Assembly (NCBI RefSeq): GCF_018437235.1
Contig: NZ_JAAMFJ010000002.1
Coordinates: 124,001-188,000 of the forward strand
Direction of reading: 5' to 3'
Length of the DNA stretch: 64,000 bases
From: Fructobacillus papyrifericola
GTDB lineage: Bacteria; Bacillota; Bacilli; Lactobacillales; Lactobacillaceae
Of the stretch, positions 39,496 to 48,619 are shown in pieces. Made by a program: the position numbers and the translations under genes. How positions within the stretch are numbered: position 1 is the first letter of the stretch; each line of letters opens with the position of its first letter. The notes below the pieces were generated by a model, which was given only the letters and a program-made list of their open reading frames with translations, had not been told where the DNA came from and made no database searches.

Positions 39496-41763
39496 TTAGT
39501 TTTTCTTTCCAGGGAAGGCCCAGTTGAGCTTTCCAAAAACCTTTAACATCGCAGGCACGAAGAGCAAGCGAACGAAGAAGGCGTCGAAGAAGATTCCAAA
39601 GGCCAAGGCCAATCCAAGGGACTTAACCGTAGGATCAGAGTTCAAGGCAAAGGAACCAAAGACGGCAATCATAATCAAGGCGGCCGTTACGACAATTGGA
39701 CCAGAATCCTGCATGGCAACCGTGACAGCACGGTCGTTATCCTGCGTCTTCTTGAATTCTTCACGAGCACGTGACACCATGAAGACTTCGTAATCCATGG
39801 CCAAACCAAAGAGGATGGCCGTGACGATGATTGGCAAGAAGGCAATCAACGGAGCCCCCTTCGATACGCCGAAGAGGCCCTTCAAGAAGCCGTCTTGGAT
39901 AACCAAGGTGGTGAAACCAAAGGAAGCCAAGAGAGACAAACCGAAGCCGAGCATGGCCACGATTGGGACAACGAAGGAACGGAAGACCACCATCAACAAG
40001 AGGAAGGCCAAAATCATGATCGTTGCCACAAAGATTGGCGTTGCGTTGTTTAACTTGGCCGTAATGTCCAAGTTAACGGCGTTGATTCCAGTCAGCGTAA
40101 TCTTAGCATCGTACTTTGACTTCGTCGTGTCAGAGTAGTCCTTAATCTTGTTAACCAAGTCTGTCGTTTCCTTGGCTTCTGAACCCTTCTTAGGGGTAAT
40201 CAGCATCAGGGCGTACTTGCCATCGTCTGAAACCATGTACTTACGACCGGCTTGGGCCATAATCGCTGCCTTAATCTTAGCGGCGGTTTGGTCCTTTTCT
40301 TCCTGCGTAGGCATCTGACCCGTTGCTTGTGCTTGAGCCATCATTTGCTGCTGGGCTTGTTGCGTCAATTGACTTTGCAAAGCAGCAGCCTTCGTTTGGT
40401 CGACTGACAAAGTCTGCATGGTCTTGACTGCCTTAAAGCCAGCAATGTGATCAGCAATCTTTGCGAGGTTGGCCTGGTTTTGGTTGGCATCCTTATCAGT
40501 ATCCAACTTAACCACGGCAACCAGTGGTGAGTTCACCCCTTCACCGAACTTGTCAGAGATCATGTCATAGGCCTGACGTTCCGTGCGATCTTCTGGCAGT
40601 GAACCGTTGTATGGCATGCCCAAACGCATGTGTTGCGTTGGCAAAGCCATTGCTCCCAGGATAACGATAACCGAAACGATAACCGTCCAAGGGTGACCCG
40701 TCAAAAACTTGGTAATCTTTGATGGGTTTTGCGCCATTTCATCAACCGTCTTAGTGGCTGGCTTGATGAACTTTGAAAGCAAGGCAATTAAAGCTGGCAA
40801 GAAAGTCAGTGCTGAGAAGACGGCAAAGGCAACGGCAAAGGCTGCCGCAATTCCCATCGTCGTCACGAATTCGATGCCGGCAAAGGCCAAACCAAGCACG
40901 GCGATAATCACCGTTACACCGGCAAAGATAACGGAGGCACCAGCCTCAGAAAGGGCACGGCCCAAGGCTTCTTGCTTGTTCCCCTTGGTATCCGCCAAAT
41001 CCGTCTTATAACGGTTCAAGATGAAGAGGGAATAGTCGATTCCAACGGCCAATGACAACATCACGGCCAAAGTCTGTGAAACGGAAGACATCGTCAAGAA
41101 GTTCGTGCCGATAACCACGAGCAAGATCCCAGAAATCAACCCAACCAAGGCTGAGATGATTGGCATTCCAGCCGTTACGAATGAACGGAAGAGGGCCAAG
41201 AGCAAAACAAAGGCGATGGCAATTCCGATGATTTCAGATGAACCACCGACCTCAAAGGGGTGCACCTTAACAGATCCCGTAAAGGCCACCTTGGTGTTTG
41301 AGGTCTTCACCTTATCGTTAAAGATGTCCATGACACCGTCGATATCCTTGCGGGCAACGTTGTTGGAATCTTCCTTATAGGTAATGTCAACGTAAGTTGT
41401 CGTCTTGTCAGAAGATACGGCGTTTGATTCGTATGGGTTGGCAATGGACTTGATGTCCTTACCATACTTGTCTTGTACCTTTTGAATGGCAGCGGTTACG
41501 TCGGCCTTCGTCTTTGAGTCCGTAACATCACCGTTTTTCTCCTGGATAACCGCCTTCATCGTTCCGGCATTGGGGTTTTGGTTAAACTCCTTTTGCAGGG
41601 TCGATTGAATGTTGGTTGATGGAATACCTGAAATCGTTAGGTTTTGGGTGTAGTGCGAACCCAATCCCATGGCCGTAGCTGCCAAGGCAGCAACAACGAC
41701 GATCCAGGCGAAAAAGGTCTTGAATTTATTTCGATAAATCCATTCTCCTAAGCGCTTAAGCAT
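39496..41763 (-). CDS. MMPL/RND-family transporter
   Basis: A 755-residue membrane protein with the MMPL plan: one N-terminal helix, a periplasm-type domain (about residues 35-170), five or six helices (about 175-340), a helix near 370, a second external domain with a Gln/Met-rich stretch, and a final helix block (about 570-740). SLAVGIDYSLFILNRYK and LFGLAMDYEVFMVSR carry the Asp-Tyr pairs of the proton relay. Exports lipids or amphiphilic drugs in other bacteria. It is divergent from a TetR gene, its probable regulator. Confidence 0.9.
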   Translation of the reverse strand: MLKRLGEWIYRNKFKTFFAWIVVVAALAATAMGLGSHYTQNLTISGIPSTNIQSTLQKEFNQNPNAGTMKAVIQEKNGDVTDSKTKADVTAAIQKVQDKYGKDIKSIANPYESNAVSSDKTTTYVDITYKEDSNNVARKDIDGVMDIFNDKVKTSNTKVAFTGSVKVHPFEVGGSSEIIGIAIAFVLLLALFRSFVTAGMPIISALVGLISGILLVVIGTNFLTMSSVSQTLAVMLSLAVGIDYSLFILNRYKTDLADTKGNKQEALGRALSEAGASVIFAGVTVIIAVLGLAFAGIEFVTTMGIAAAFAVAFAVFSALTFLPALIALLSKFIKPATKTVDEMAQNPSKITKFLTGHPWTVIVSVIVILGAMALPTQHMRLGMPYNGSLPEDRTERQAYDMISDKFGEGVNSPLVAVVKLDTDKDANQNQANLAKIADHIAGFKAVKTMQTLSVDQTKAAALQSQLTQQAQQQMMAQAQATGQMPTQEEKDQTAAKIKAAIMAQAGRKYMVSDDGKYALMLITPKKGSEAKETTDLVNKIKDYSDTTKSKYDAKITLTGINAVNLDITAKLNNATPIFVATIMILAFLLLMVVFRSFVVPIVAMLGFGLSLLASFGFTTLVIQDGFLKGLFGVSKGAPLIAFLPIIVTAILFGLAMDYEVFMVSRAREEFKKTQDNDRAVTVAMQDSGPIVVTAALIMIAVFGSFALNSDPTVKSLGLALAFGIFFDAFFVRLLFVPAMLKVFGKLNWAFPGKKN

Positions 41764-41887
41764 TGTTATTCTCCTTCATATCTCTTTTATTACTGCATCC
41801 ATTCTAGGCATGGAAATTTGCCCGGTAAAGGGGTAAAATTGAGATACTGTCGCAGCACCATTACAACAGAGAGAAAGTGTCCCTTTT
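41764..41887. promoter_or_regulatory. Divergent control region, MMPL transporter and TetR regulator
   Basis: A 124-base intergenic region. A probable TetR promoter is TTGAGA (41839-41844) and TACAAC (41862-41867), 17 bases apart. TCCAT-N7-ATGGA near 41798-41814 is a short dyad that may be the operator. The opposite promoter was not resolved. Confidence 0.4.
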
Positions 41888-42397
41888 ATGGCTAATAAAA
41901 CCTACACCCTCATGCATGAGCACTTGCTAGACACGACTGGCGAACTGCTTTCAACCATGCCCTTTTCAAAGATTACCGTCAAACACATTTGTGAAAAGGC
42001 CGAGGTCAACCGAAACACCTTTTACCGGCACTTTGACGATAAGTTTGATTTACTGGACGTTATCGTTAAAGAAGCCCTCCAGTTAATGGCCAACCAGTTT
42101 GATGTTGACTTTTTCTTGCAGGCGCCCTTTACGGCCATTAATCAGTTCGCCTTTCCAGATTCACTATCGATTCTCGATTTCCAGCTGAAGGATAAACTTT
42201 TTGAAGAACAGTTTTATAACGCAGTTTTTAAGGAACTAGCTGCCATGGCTTCTTCTTCGGAAGTGCTTTGGCTGCTCGGTAACATGCAGGTCATCCGCAT
42301 TTGGAACAACAACTTAAACAAACCGTACTCCTTCCAAAAGGATTACGCCCTCTTTGATCAAATCATTCGTGAAAAGAAATTCCCCGGGATTGACTGA
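41888..42397 (+). CDS. TetR-family regulator
   Basis: A 169-residue regulator. The N-terminal DNA-binding domain includes FSKITVKHICEKAEVNRNTFYRHF split over helix 2 and 3 (about residues 25-48), the classic TetR pattern with FYRHF. The C-terminal ligand domain is short and of the TetR_C-like type found in lactic acid bacteria. It lies 124 bases from, and divergent to, the MMPL transporter, which it probably represses until a substrate appears. Confidence 0.88.
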   Translation: MANKTYTLMHEHLLDTTGELLSTMPFSKITVKHICEKAEVNRNTFYRHFDDKFDLLDVIVKEALQLMANQFDVDFFLQAPFTAINQFAFPDSLSILDFQLKDKLFEEQFYNAVFKELAAMASSSEVLWLLGNMQVIRIWNNNLNKPYSFQKDYALFDQIIREKKFPGID

Positions 42398-42403
42398 AGC
42401 AAA

Positions 42404-42435
42404 ATAAAACGACGACCACCTGGTCGTCGTTTTTT
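42404..42435. terminator. Bidirectional terminator, TetR gene and CPBP gene
   Basis: AACGACGACC-acct-GGTCGTCGTT with A-rich and T-rich flanks. Confidence 0.85.
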
Positions 42436-43247
42436 TAATGAAGGAGCATCAACAAGGAAGCTGCCTGGACCCAACCATTGTGGAAGATGTGCATCAGAAT
42501 AGATGAGGACAGTTTCCCCGTCTTTTGATAGGCATAGGCCAGTCCCGTTCCAATGATCAGGTAGGGTGGCAAGTCTAAGAGGGATAGCCAGGTGTAGGAA
42601 TTCAAGTGGTAGAGGCCAAAGAGCAAACCTGAGGCAATAATGGTTACCCAGGGTGCCTTGGCCCAGTTGAAGTAACGGAAGAAGAGGCCACGGAAGAGCA
42701 GCTCTTCCATCACCGGCCCCAAAAAGACAATAATGAAAGACAAAACAACCGTTGAATATTGCCCACCGGCGTTCATCAAACCATCAATGGCCGCTTGATT
42801 TTCGGTCGTCGATGACGCCCATTTTGCTAAGAAGAGGTTTTCAAGCATCCCCCAGACCATCATCCCGGCTAAGGCAATCAGGTAGACCGAGGCGATGTAG
42901 CCCAGTTCGGAAAGCGTCGGCCAGTTAATGGTTTTCAATGAAAAGCCTTTCTTCAAAGAAGTTGCGCTTGAATGAAGGCCGGCTTTGACCTTGGCCATTG
43001 CCTGCAGACCAAAGCGAATGAAGGAATAGGCCAAGAGAAAGCCACAGAACAAAAGCAAGTAGCGGTCGCGGCCGGTCATCAGGACCGACCCCTGCATCAA
43101 AGCCATGGCCAGGTACTCAAAGGCAAAAAAGAAGAGCCAGGAAAACAGGCGCACAGTCCCAGAGAGGGTCAAGCGGCCGGCCTTTGTTATTTTTTGATGA
43201 GAGCGTTCCCACTGCTTTGAAGCAGCCAAAGCATTCTTTTTTACCAT
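42435..43247 (-). CDS. CPBP-family intramembrane protease
   Basis: A 270-residue membrane protein with about seven helices. The CPBP (Abi/CAAX-type) motifs are MEELLFRGLFFRYF (about residues 180-193) with Glu-Glu, FGLYHLN with His, and the final HIFHNGW. Homologues in lactic acid bacteria are linked to self-immunity to bacteriocins or to protein processing; no bacteriocin gene is near, so the role is open. Confidence 0.88.
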   Translation of the reverse strand: MVKKNALAASKQWERSHQKITKAGRLTLSGTVRLFSWLFFFAFEYLAMALMQGSVLMTGRDRYLLLFCGFLLAYSFIRFGLQAMAKVKAGLHSSATSLKKGFSLKTINWPTLSELGYIASVYLIALAGMMVWGMLENLFLAKWASSTTENQAAIDGLMNAGGQYSTVVLSFIIVFLGPVMEELLFRGLFFRYFNWAKAPWVTIIASGLLFGLYHLNSYTWLSLLDLPPYLIIGTGLAYAYQKTGKLSSSILMHIFHNGWVQAASLLMLLH

Positions 43248-43296
43248 AATTGACCTCGTTTCTCAGATAAGAATACCACAACCAAGCCTTTTCAAG

Positions 43297-43324
43297 CAAA
43301 AAAGCCGCTTGTTAAGCGACTTTT
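43297..43324 (-). terminator. Terminator after the DUF805 gene
   Basis: Minus-strand GTCGCTT/AAGCGGC hairpin followed by TTTTTT; lies between the DUF805 gene and the CPBP gene. Confidence 0.7.
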
Positions 43325-43342
43325 GCAAAACTTTTATCCATA

Positions 43343-43792
43343 TTAATCGGCGGAGGGCAGGAGCTTGATCAAGACGTCTGCTAATAAAAGGAGACCGGTT
43401 ATGACCACGGCCCAAATGCTGGCATAGCCATCCACCACGTATTCACTCACACACCAGCAGATAGCTAAGAAAACGGCGGGTTCGATCACGAAGAAAGAAA
43501 GGGATAGGCCGGTATCCCGGTAGCGCCGAACGGAAATGGTGATGCTTGGAATGAAGATGGCTAAGAGGAAGAAGGTCGTCAAGACCAGCCAAGTAATCGT
43601 AATAAAAGCAACTAGAATGTCTAAAATAAAGAACCACTCAACCATGGTTAACAAGGTGAAGAGCAGCTTAAAGACAAGGGCAAAGCCAACCAAGAACAAG
43701 AGGTTAATGACGGCCACCGCCCAATAGGTTGACCGATTCGTCCGCTCGCTAAGGTTAAAATAGTGTTCTAAAAAGTCCTGGTATGCCTTCAT
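43343..43792 (-). CDS. DUF805 membrane protein
   Basis: A 149-residue protein with four membrane helices and the DUF805 marks: FNLSERTNRSTYWAVAVIN near the N-terminus and ISVRRYRDTGLS around residues 88-99. Function unknown; the family is widespread in the envelope of bacteria. AAGACG-type ribosome site is weak, with GGAGAAAAG upstream. Expressed alone between two terminators. Confidence 0.85.
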   Translation of the reverse strand: MKAYQDFLEHYFNLSERTNRSTYWAVAVINLLFLVGFALVFKLLFTLLTMVEWFFILDILVAFITITWLVLTTFFLLAIFIPSITISVRRYRDTGLSLSFFVIEPAVFLAICWCVSEYVVDGYASIWAVVITGLLLLADVLIKLLPSAD

Positions 43793-43859
43793 CGTCTTTT
43801 CTCCTATATGCTTTCATTATACCATTTGGACCGGCCATTATCTGAATCGTTCTAAACAA

Positions 43860-43891
43860 TAAAAAAAGAAGACCATTTGGTCTTCTTTTTT
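43860..43891 (-). terminator. Terminator after the HAD phosphatase gene
   Basis: AAGAAGACC-attt-GGTCTTCTT followed by T-run; A-run on the other side. Confidence 0.85.
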
Positions 43892-44723
43892 ATGAAGGCG
43901 TTAAGCCCAATTCTTTTTCAATCGTTTTCAAAACACCGGTTTCGACATTGGTGGCCACGGCTTCCTTGTCGTGGGCCGTGTGCATAAAGTCGGCCGCGTT
44001 CGGCATCAAAAAGGCGTGTTCATACTTCTGTAGCATTTCCAAGTCGTTGGAGTTATCGCCAAAGACCATGACCTGATTGTCAGTCAAGTCGTAATAGTCC
44101 TGCAAGATTTTCAGGGCGTTGGCCTTGTTGACGTCCTTTGGCAAAATGTCCACCGAACCAAAGCCAGAGCCGGTCACGTGAATGTCATCCCCGAAGAGGT
44201 CTTCAATGATCTTCACGTACTTTTGAACTTCGTCATGGGGCCAAATGAAGGAAACACCCAAAATTTGATCATCAATGTCCAAAAGCTTTTCGACTTGCGT
44301 CACGTTTGGATAAAACTGTGACAGCATGGCGATGATTTCAGCCGTGGCGTGATTGGAAACGTAAGTTCCCTTCGTGCCGGCCAAAACAATCAGGTTTTCG
44401 TTAATGCTGGCGTGCTTAGCATTCCATTGAATCACCTTTTGAATCTGTTCGGCAGTCAAGTAAACAGCGGAAAGCACCTGGCCTGGCACTGCCACGACCG
44501 AACCATTCGACCCGATATAATCGATTTGATCCAAGAGACCATAATCAGCCATTGGGGCAAAGAGCTCTTCCAAGTTCGCTAGCTGACGACCGGAAGCCGC
44601 CACAAAGCGAACGTTTTGCTCCTTTAGTTGGGCCAAGACTTTGGCAAAGCGCGCTTGATCGTATGCGTCTTGGCTAGTTAAAAAAGTACCATCCATGTCG
44701 GATGCGATTAATTTAATTGTCAT
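43890..44723 (-). CDS. Cof-type HAD phosphatase
   Basis: A 277-residue sugar-phosphatase-like enzyme. The second of two consecutive ATG codons is chosen because AAAGG is seven bases upstream. HAD motif I is SDMDGTFLT, motif II AASGRQ, motif III Lys in the DVNKANALK segment, and motif IV VFGDNSNDLEML. The C2-type cap lies between. Members dephosphorylate sugar phosphates, FMN or PLP. It follows the FemX-like gene by about 40 bases and may be cotranscribed. Confidence 0.9.
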   Translation of the reverse strand: MTIKLIASDMDGTFLTSQDAYDQARFAKVLAQLKEQNVRFVAASGRQLANLEELFAPMADYGLLDQIDYIGSNGSVVAVPGQVLSAVYLTAEQIQKVIQWNAKHASINENLIVLAGTKGTYVSNHATAEIIAMLSQFYPNVTQVEKLLDIDDQILGVSFIWPHDEVQKYVKIIEDLFGDDIHVTGSGFGSVDILPKDVNKANALKILQDYYDLTDNQVMVFGDNSNDLEMLQKYEHAFLMPNAADFMHTAHDKEAVATNVETGVLKTIEKELGLTPS

Positions 44724-44765
44724 CATTCGCCTTTCTCGTCTTCTGTCGGGAGGGCTCGTTTAAAG

Positions 44766-45809
44766 TTATTCGGCAAAGCCTTCAAGGTACTTGTCGTAAG
44801 CCGCTTGGTCGACCACCCAGTCCAGTTCGCCAATGTATTCGACGTGTGGATCATGGTAGGCAAAGCCGTGCTTGAACTTGTAAAGGCCGTCGTCTGGGGT
44901 AAAGGAACCAACGCCACCAAAGTCGTAGCGAACCTTTTTCTCCTGAAGACCCCACTTCAGCATTTCCCACTGCACAAGGTAGGGGCCGTAGTGCTTGGCA
45001 TAAGCGCGGTTTGATCCCGCGTACATGTACCAAATCTTATCGCCGTAGGCAAAGCCAATCCCGGCCGCAACGACCTGGCCATCAAAGTGGGCCAAGAAGA
45101 CGCGGAAAGCTGGATCGTCTGCCCACAATTCCTGCATTCGGTAGAAGTAGTCGATTGGTCGGTGGGTGATTCCCTGGGCCTTGGCCATCATCTTGTAGGT
45201 CTCAAAGAAGGCCTCAATGTCTTCCTTAGAGCTTCCGGCCGTCACCGTCACACCGTCCTTCTTTGCCCGGCGAATCTGGTTGCGATAATCACTCTTAAAG
45301 TGGTGCATCAGCTCCTCTTCGTTCGTAATCACTGATGCCCCTTCCCCACGACCGTCGTAAAAGAGTTCGACGTTTCTTCGGGGTTGGATGTTGCCATGCA
45401 TGTAGGTCACATCGGTGTTGCGGGTGACAAAGCCGGCTGCCTTGTAGGCCGCATCCAGCTTGTCATCGTAGAGCACTTCCGGATCCATGCGGAGCAAAAA
45501 GACATTGTCAGGCAAGTTGTCTAAGGCCTCTTCGACCAGGGACTTGACTAAGTTGACATCTTTAATGTCTGCCACCGGTCCCTTGGGACAGTAAGCCAAG
45601 AGCTTGCCGGGAACGGCTTCGATAGTCAAAACGGCCATGGCGGCAGTAATCTGCCCCTGCTCGTCTTCACGATAGAGGTAGAGATGTCCCCAGTTCCCCT
45701 TTAAGTCGCCCCACTTTGGATCCTGGGTGACTTGGCCACCGGCCTGTGTTCGAACGAATTCTTGAAAACGTTCGAGCTCTTTTTGATTTGTCAGATCAAG
45801 CAATGCCAT
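44766..45809 (-). CDS. FemX-like interpeptide-bridge aminoacyltransferase
   Basis: A 347-residue FemAB-family enzyme. It has tandem GNAT-like folds with RNQIRRAKKDGVTV (about residues 186-199), GITHRPIDYFYRM and KIWYMYAGSNRAYAKHYGPY, and the C-terminal YDFGGVGSF. Many of these match what I recall of Weissella viridescens FemX, which adds the first L-Ala from Ala-tRNA to the lysine of UDP-MurNAc-pentapeptide. This enzyme should start the cross-bridge of peptidoglycan. It follows rex by only three bases. Confidence 0.9.
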   Translation of the reverse strand: MALLDLTNQKELERFQEFVRTQAGGQVTQDPKWGDLKGNWGHLYLYREDEQGQITAAMAVLTIEAVPGKLLAYCPKGPVADIKDVNLVKSLVEEALDNLPDNVFLLRMDPEVLYDDKLDAAYKAAGFVTRNTDVTYMHGNIQPRRNVELFYDGRGEGASVITNEEELMHHFKSDYRNQIRRAKKDGVTVTAGSSKEDIEAFFETYKMMAKAQGITHRPIDYFYRMQELWADDPAFRVFLAHFDGQVVAAGIGFAYGDKIWYMYAGSNRAYAKHYGPYLVQWEMLKWGLQEKKVRYDFGGVGSFTPDDGLYKFKHGFAYHDPHVEYIGELDWVVDQAAYDKYLEGFAE

Positions 45810-45812
45810 GTG

Positions 45813-46460
45813 TTACTTCCCCGTTGTAATGGATGCGTAGTTTTGAATAAAGTAGACCAAGGTCTGCAATTCGTTTGTCAAATCAACGTTTTGAACACGG
45901 ACACCATCCGGTACGGAAACCCGGAGTGGCGTGAAGTTCATGATGCCCTTCACACCAGCCGCTACCAGGGTATCAGTGATGTCTTGAGCGGCCTCTTGGG
46001 GCACCGTCAAAATGGCGATGTTAATGCGTTGGGCCTTAATCTGTTCTTCCAATTCGGACATGTCATAAATTGGCACACCGGACAGAATCTTTCCGCGGTG
46101 CTCATTGATGTCAAAGGCGGCGGCAATCCGCATGTTGGATGACTGGTGGAAGTTGAAGTTCAAAAGGGCCTGCCCCAAGTTTCCAACCCCAATCAAGGCC
46201 ACGTTAATCAGAGAATTTTGGTCCAAGACTTTGGCAAAGAAGGACAAAAGAGCCTTGACGTCGTAGCCATAGCCACGCTTTCCAAGGGCACCAAAGTAGG
46301 AAAAGTCGCGCCGGATGGTCGCGGCGTCAAACTTCGTTGCTTCGGCCAATTCGGCAGAAGAGATGCGGCTTGTTCCGGCGTCTTCTAAGAAGGTTAAATA
46401 GCGGTAGTAAATCGGCAACCGTTTAGCAGTTGCACGAGGAATTCGTGCTTGTTCGTTCAT
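45813..46460 (-). CDS. rex: Redox-sensing repressor Rex
   Basis: A 215-residue repressor. The start at 46460 is preferred because GGAG lies eight bases before it; two earlier ATGs lack such a site. The N-terminal winged helix includes [20 protein letters not shown] (about residues 32-51), the Rossmann domain [12 protein letters not shown] binds NADH (about 85-96), and the C-terminal swapped helix ends the protein. Rex blocks NAD-regenerating genes when NADH is low. TTGTGAA half-sites upstream suggest autoregulation. Confidence 0.93.
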   Translation of the reverse strand: MNEQARIPRATAKRLPIYYRYLTFLEDAGTSRISSAELAEATKFDAATIRRDFSYFGALGKRGYGYDVKALLSFFAKVLDQNSLINVALIGVGNLGQALLNFNFHQSSNMRIAAAFDINEHRGKILSGVPIYDMSELEEQIKAQRINIAILTVPQEAAQDITDTLVAAGVKGIMNFTPLRVSVPDGVRVQNVDLTNELQTLVYFIQNYASITTGK

Positions 46461-46480
46461 GGCTTTCTCCATTTCGTTCA

Positions 46481-46568
46481 TTGTGAAAGATTCGTTCTTT
46501 GTGAACTATAGTATTTAAATCATACCATAATATCAGACTTTGTGAAACGACTTTGATAAAAATTCACA
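46481..46568 (-). promoter_or_regulatory. rex promoter with Rex-like half-sites
   Basis: TTGTGAA occurs at 46481-46487, 46499-46505 and 46540-46546, with TTCACA at 46563-46568. The minus-strand promoter TTCACA (46541-46546) and TATGAT (46519-46524), 16 bases apart, uses one half-site as its -35. Known Rex operators are TTGTGAA-N4-TTCACAA, so these are partial matches. Confidence 0.55.
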
Positions 46569-46642
46569 TTTGTTTTGTCACATTCTCAACTAGTCGCTCG
46601 CTTTTTTTGCAATAAAAAAACAGGCTAGCGCCCGTTTGTCTT

Positions 46643-47662
46643 TTATTTTTCTTCGTAAAGTGGAAAGTCCAGTCCCGGATGGGTGTTCAAATCCAAGTCT
46701 GCAAAGATCTGATCCTTGTAATTCCAGTAACCAGCCGCACCAATCATGGCCGCGTTATCCCCCGTGTACTGCTTAGGTACCGGGATAAAGTCGGTTTGCG
46801 GAAAGGCCGAAATCAGTTCTTTTAAGGCAGCTCGCAGGCCACTGTTGGCCGCAACACCCCCGGCCAACACCAGGGACTTGACCGGAAAGTCGGTCAAGGC
46901 CCGGCGGGTCCGGTCAATCAAGGCTTTGATAACCGCTGCTTGGAAGGAGGCCGCCAGGTCGGCCTGGTTGATTTCTTCGCCACGTTGTTCCGCATTGTGA
47001 ACCTGGTTGATGACGGCTGACTTTAGACCGGAAAAGGAAAAGTCGTAGCCCTCCTCGTGGGCCATGGCCTGTGGGAAGTTAATCGTCACCTCCCCCTGGC
47101 TGGCCAATTCGTCGATGGCCTTTCCAGCAGGGTAGTTCAGGTTCATGAGCCGGCCGACTTTGTCATAGGACTCGCCCGCCGCATCATCGTAGGTTTCACC
47201 CAAAATTTCAAAGGAATTTTCCTTCTCCATCAAAACCAATTCAGTGTGCCCACCGGAAACCATGAGGGCGATGGCCGGGTATTCAATCGGTTTGTTAAAG
47301 TTGGCAGCCGCAATGTGTCCAGCCAAGTGATTGACCGGAATCAGCGGCAGGTCATGGGCCATGGCAAAAGTCTTTGCCCCCATTAACCCGACCAACAGCG
47401 AGCCAACAAGGCCCGGCCCGTAGGTCACGGCCACCCCGTCCAAGTCAGCGGGCGAAACACCGGCTTCTTCTAAGGCAATGTCCAAAGTCTTGGTGATCCA
47501 TTCCAGGTGGTGGCGGGAGGCGACTTCTGGAACAATCCCGCCGAAGCGTTGGTGGGAGTTGATTTGAGTGGCGACGGCGTTTGAAAGCACCTCGCGGCCG
47601 TCCTTTACAACGGCCACCGAGGTTTCGTCAGCACTCGATTCAAATGCAATCAATGTTGTCAT
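46643..47662 (-). CDS. tsaD: tRNA t6A transferase subunit TsaD
   Basis: A 339-residue ASKHA-fold protein. The N-terminal [13 protein letters not shown], metal-binding His residues in SRHHLEW and NHLAGH, and Asp near [11 protein letters not shown] are present. With TsaB and TsaE it moves threonylcarbamoyl from TC-AMP (made by Sua5) onto A37 of tRNAs that read ANN codons. tsaB and two RimI-like genes are directly upstream in the same operon. Confidence 0.95.
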   Translation of the reverse strand: MTTLIAFESSADETSVAVVKDGREVLSNAVATQINSHQRFGGIVPEVASRHHLEWITKTLDIALEEAGVSPADLDGVAVTYGPGLVGSLLVGLMGAKTFAMAHDLPLIPVNHLAGHIAAANFNKPIEYPAIALMVSGGHTELVLMEKENSFEILGETYDDAAGESYDKVGRLMNLNYPAGKAIDELASQGEVTINFPQAMAHEEGYDFSFSGLKSAVINQVHNAEQRGEEINQADLAASFQAAVIKALIDRTRRALTDFPVKSLVLAGGVAANSGLRAALKELISAFPQTDFIPVPKQYTGDNAAMIGAAGYWNYKDQIFADLDLNTHPGLDFPLYEEK

Positions 47663-48079
47663 GCTTTTTTCTCCATTAGAATAGCGGTCTGCCCGTCCTG
47701 GTAGTAGTGTTTGCGGGTTCGATAGGTGCTAAAGCCAACTCGCTCATAGAGTTTTCGGGCGACCCCATTGCCTTCCTTAACCTCTAAAAAGAAGTGGCAG
47801 TCGGCCTGTTTTTCGAGCAAGTCAGCCAGCAAGCCCCGGCCAATCCCCTGCCCCTGAAAGTCCGGTAAAACGGCCAAATCACCAATTTCAATCTCGTCCA
47901 AAACCCGGCTATATGACAAAAAGCCCCGCTTTTGCTCATCCATTAAAAAGACGGTCCGACCGCCAGTCAACTGCTGGTCAACTGCTTGATCAGGCAAGGG
48001 GTTCTCGTCTAAAAAGGCCGCTTTAGCAATCCTTTTAATGGCAGGGGCGTCAGCCTCCGTTGCTCGCCTAGCCCTCAAG
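47659..48079 (-). CDS. RimI-like GNAT acetyltransferase, second
   Basis: About 139 residues if the TTG at 48079 is used, which overlaps the upstream gene by 12 bases and gives the normal GNAT start [18 protein letters not shown]. The acetyl-CoA loop is [13 protein letters not shown] (about residues 75-87), followed by [17 protein letters not shown]. It ends overlapping tsaD by four bases. Similar proteins acetylate the N-terminus of ribosomal protein S18. Why two RimI-like genes lie together is not clear. Confidence 0.82.
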
Positions 48080-48619
48080 GTTCTGCACCATTGAAATCGC
48101 GTCTTCCTTATTGTCCAAGTAATAGTGTTCAATCACGTCTTGAACGGTAAAGCCGAGCCGGTCGTAGAGTTCCAAGGCCCCCGTGTTTGAACGGCGGGCC
48201 TCCAAGGAGAGCATTGGCAGACCAATCTCCCAGGCCACGGCCTTGGCCGTGTTAATCAGGTAGGTGCCGACCGAACGGCCCTGCCAAACTGGCAAAACGG
48301 CAATGTTAGCAATGTGCAAATCCGGCACCTGTTCCCGACGGACCAGGGCAATGAAGGCAACGACTTGGTCCCGCTTCACCGCAACGAGGTAGAGCCGGTC
48401 CTTTTCCGAGGTCAATTCATGGTAAAAGTCCCGGGAAACCCAGGGGGCATAGCCGTTATAGACGGCCTCTTGAATGGCCACTAGGCCCGGAATGTCGGCC
48501 ACAGTTGCCAGGCGGAGCGTGAGCACGTCCCCGGCCGCTTCAAAGCGTTCGGTTGGAAAGTCGATTAAGGTCTGGGCGACCGGCTTTTCTTTTTTCTTTC
48601 TCTTAAACTTCAAAAACAT
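48068..48619 (-). CDS. rimI: RimI-like GNAT acetyltransferase, first
   Basis: A 183-residue protein when started at the ATG at 48619 with GGACA upstream; an ATG at 48643 is an alternative. A basic N-terminal extension (KFKRKKKEK) precedes the GNAT domain, with QGRSVGTYLINTAKAVA (about residues 111-127) and EARRSNTGALELYDRLGF near the end. The latter is the RimI signature. Ribosomal S18 N-terminal acetylation is the known role of RimI. Confidence 0.82.
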   Translation of the reverse strand: MFLKFKRKKKEKPVAQTLIDFPTERFEAAGDVLTLRLATVADIPGLVAIQEAVYNGYAPWVSRDFYHELTSEKDRLYLVAVKRDQVVAFIALVRREQVPDLHIANIAVLPVWQGRSVGTYLINTAKAVAWEIGLPMLSLEARRSNTGALELYDRLGFTVQDVIEHYYLDNKEDAISMVQNLEG

